The notes beneath the pieces were generated by a model. That model made no database searches, was not told where the DNA came from, and worked only from the letters and a program-made list of their open reading frames with translations. This document shows, one piece after another, positions 5,831-6,965 of a stretch of DNA of 6,965 bases. Position 1 is the first letter of the stretch; the number at the start of each line of letters is the position of its first letter. The DNA comes from Actinomycetota bacterium (GTDB lineage: Bacteria; Acidobacteriota; Blastocatellia; Chloracidobacteriales; Chloracidobacteriaceae), in contig JAAFHI010000169.1 of the NCBI GenBank assembly GCA_013298335.1, forward strand, positions 1-6,965. The letters run 5' to 3'. The translations under genes and the position numbers were made by a program.

Positions 5831-6373
5831 ATGGTCACCATCCTTTCGCAACGCAACTGGAAACAGACGCTCTCCCGTTTCTTCATGCTCGACCTGCTGA
5901 AGGGGTTCGCGCTGACCTTCAAGTACACGGCCAAGGTCCTCACCCAGTCCCGCGACTACGGCAATCCGAACCGCGGGGCCTACACCGAGATGTATCCCGA
6001 GGAACGCGCCCGGGTCAGCGAACGCTTCCGCGGCGCGCCCCGCCTCAACCTCGACCCGCCCACCGGCGACACGCTCTGCATCGCCTGTAATCTCTGCGCG
6101 CTGGCCTGCCCGGAAAACTGCATCAGCGTCGGCGCGGCCAACCGCGAAGTGATGGAAGACGGCAAGAAGAAGAAAAAGAAAGTGCTCGCGACCTATGTCT
6201 ACGACACGTCGCGCTGCATGTTCTGCGACCTCTGCGTCGAAGCCTGCCCGACCGACTGCATCGAACTCACGCAGGAATTTGAACTTGCCACCTACAGCCG
6301 GGCCGGGATGGTCTGGGACCGCGAAATGCTCGAAAAGGGCCGCGAGATCGTCCGTTACGGCCAGAAGAACTGA
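5831..6373 (+). CDS. nuoI: NADH-quinone oxidoreductase subunit I (complex I 2x[4Fe-4S] subunit)
   Basis: A 180-residue peripheral-arm subunit of respiratory complex I that carries clusters N6a and N6b, passing electrons from NuoG toward NuoB and quinone at the inner membrane. Two classical ferredoxin motifs are present: CIACNLCALACP (Cys83, 86, 89, 93) and CMFCDLCVEACP (Cys129, 132, 135, 139). They are followed by TDCIELTQEFELATYSR, typical of NuoI/NDUFS8. The N-terminal amphipathic DLLKGFALTFKYTAKVL (21-37) is the membrane-facing helix of the family. The loop between clusters contains a run of six lysines (112-117). Start: ATG 5831, with AGGA upstream and a good promoter; an in-frame ATG at 5885 has no ribosome site. 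The gene stands alone, between a divergent SYLF gene and a terminator, with no nuoH or nuoJ neighbour, so it is an orphan or second copy. Confidence 0.95.
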   Translation: MVTILSQRNWKQTLSRFFMLDLLKGFALTFKYTAKVLTQSRDYGNPNRGAYTEMYPEERARVSERFRGAPRLNLDPPTGDTLCIACNLCALACPENCISVGAANREVMEDGKKKKKKVLATYVYDTSRCMFCDLCVEACPTDCIELTQEFELATYSRAGMVWDREMLEKGREIVRYGQKN

Positions 6374-6393
6374 GCCGCTACCGGTTTCAATCG

Positions 6394-6422
6394 AAAGGCG
6401 GATCGTCACGGTCCGCCTTTTT
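6394..6422 (+). terminator. Rho-independent terminator after nuoI
   Basis: AAAGGCGGA (6394-6402) pairs with TCCGCCTTT (6412-6420). The pairing continues inward (one T-G wobble, two GC pairs) to a 3-base loop at 6406-6408. The run TTTTT (6418-6422) follows. A textbook intrinsic terminator 20 bases past the nuoI stop, it confirms that nuoI is the last gene of its transcript. Confidence 0.9.
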
Positions 6423-6439
6423 ATCATGCCAAAGGTTTT

Positions 6440-6620
6440 GGGTATCGGGTGTCGGGTTTCAGGTAAAACCAGTTATGAGTGATGAGTTATGAATTATGAG
6501 TTGAAAGCGATCCCGTTCGGACGCGACTGGACAGTCTCGACCAGTTTGTTGTCAAAAACTCATCACTCATAATTCATAACTGGCTTCCGCCTGAAACCCG
6601 ACACCCGAAACCCGACACCT
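6440..6620. repeat. Palindromic intergenic element 3 (two sets of 7-base words)
   Basis: The left half holds GGGTATC, GGGTGTC, GGGTTTC (6440-6460), the junction AGGTAAAACC (6461-6470), then GTTATGA, GTGATGA, GTTATGA, ATTATGA (6472-6499). The right half holds the complements in reverse: TCATCAC, TCATAAT, TCATAAC (6560-6580), TGG, then GAAACCC, GACACCC, GAAACCC, GACACCT (6593-6620). Perfect pairing covers 6445-6463 with 6590-6608 (19 bases) and 6469-6478 with 6574-6583. The arms differ in number and order of words (3+4 on the left, 3+4 in the opposite sense on the right). The centre has a small hairpin (6526-6530 with 6541-6545). A TTGTTG/CATAAT pair (6546-6551, 6568-6573, 16 apart) in the right half could serve as an msrA promoter, weakly supported. 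Confidence 0.85.
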
Positions 6621-6625
6621 TCCCC

Positions 6626-6632
6626 AAAGGAG
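6626..6632 (+). promoter_or_regulatory. Ribosome binding site of msrA
   Basis: AAAGGAG lies 6 bases before the ATG at 6639, a strong Shine-Dalgarno placed just beyond the end of palindromic element 3. It fixes the msrA start. Confidence 0.85.
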
Positions 6633-6638
6633 TTTCCA

Positions 6639-6965
6639 ATGTCCAATCGAACCGAAGTCGCCACGCTGGGTGGCGGATGTTTCTGGTGTCTTGAGGCGGT
6701 GTACGTCGAGATGCGCGGCGTGTCGAAGGTCGTTTCGGGGTACTGCAACGGCGATATTCCGAATCCGACCTACCGGCAGGTCTGCAACGGCGACACGGGG
6801 TACGCCGAGGTGGTTCAACTCACCTTCGACCCGGATGAAGTGTCGTTCCGCGAAATCCTTCAGGTGTTTTTCGTGATTCACGACCCGACGTCGCTCAACC
6901 GGCAGGGCGCGGACGCGGGCACGCAGTACCGGTCGGGAATCTACTACCACACGCCGGAGCAGAAG
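6639..6965 (+). CDS. msrA: Peptide methionine sulfoxide reductase MsrA (3' end missing)
   Basis: Cytoplasmic repair enzyme that reduces methionine-S-sulfoxide in proteins, using thioredoxin as reductant. The first 109 codons are present and the frame runs off the window edge; families are usually 150-220 residues, so a third or more is missing. The N-terminus has the catalytic [10 protein letters not shown], with nucleophile Cys14 and the conserved Phe15, Trp16 and Glu19. The family stretches [20 protein letters not shown] (33-52), TGYAEVV (53-59), [16 protein letters not shown] (77-92) and [10 protein letters not shown] (94-103) follow in order. The resolving cysteine region is not visible. 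The start is set by AAAGGAG 6 bases upstream. A terminator and a palindromic repeat separate it from nuoI, so it likely has its own promoter. Confidence 0.96.
   Translation, partial: MSNRTEVATLGGGCFWCLEAVYVEMRGVSKVVSGYCNGDIPNPTYRQVCNGDTGYAEVVQLTFDPDEVSFREILQVFFVIHDPTSLNRQGADAGTQYRSGIYYHTPEQK

Noticed and set aside
6163..6185. Programmed slippage at the lysine-rich run of nuoI
   Set aside because: The A-rich stretch is interrupted by G residues and the reading frame continues normally into the second ferredoxin motif, so the lysines are just a charged loop.
5573..6427. 284-residue open frame on the minus strand
   Set aside because: It is antisense to nuoI and overlaps the SYLF start and the nuoI terminator; no domain is visible.
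6440..6620. CRISPR array or telomere-like repeat
   Set aside because: The words are 7 bases, tandem without spacers, and mirrored between arms; no 20-40 base direct repeat or unique spacers occur.

Overview
This 6,965-base window is GC-rich and gene-dense, clearly bacterial, with seven complete or nearly complete genes plus one cut by each edge. A PilT-type retraction ATPase, signal-peptide-bearing proteins, an orphan nuoI and an MJ0042-type zinc-ribbon/receiver protein point to a Gram-negative-type organism. The PilT C-terminal half, the SYLF protein and the motif style of the two paralogous secreted proteins remind me most of Acidobacteriota (Blastocatellia-like). That placement is recollection, not proof.

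Layout. (1) Bases 1-1149, + strand: the 3' part of pilT. (2) 1150-1316: an intergenic element made of 7-base tandem words folded into a long inverted repeat around a G-quadruplex motif. (3) 1317-3568, + strand: an apparent operon of three genes, a zinc-ribbon plus receiver-like protein and two tandem paralogous exported proteins of unknown function. (4) 3569-3652: a near-perfect 28-base inverted repeat between convergent genes. (5) 3657-4814, - strand: NifS/IscS-type cysteine desulfurase. (6) 4815-4922: a palindromic element built from 9-base words. (7) 4923-5636, - strand: an exported SYLF (YSC84/DUF500) lipid-binding protein. (8) 5637-5830: a divergent promoter region. (9) 5831-6373, + strand: nuoI, a complex I subunit outside any nuo cluster, followed by a rho-independent terminator. 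(10) 6440-6620: a second 7-base-word palindromic element. (11) 6639 to the right edge, + strand: the 5' part of msrA.

The genes are a mixture of housekeeping and surface functions: pilus retraction, sulfur mobilisation, respiration and methionine-sulfoxide repair. They do not form one pathway. The only likely functional group is pilT with the zinc-ribbon/receiver gene, and perhaps the paralog pair downstream.

The most unusual signal is between the genes. Four gaps are filled almost edge to edge by long imperfect inverted repeats. Three of these are assembled from degenerate tandem words (7, 9 and 7 bases) whose two arms keep the word length and vocabulary but vary or permute the individual words. 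Two of the elements also share the junction AG(G)TAAAACC. They look like members of a dispersed palindromic repeat family that inserts next to, but not into, genes.
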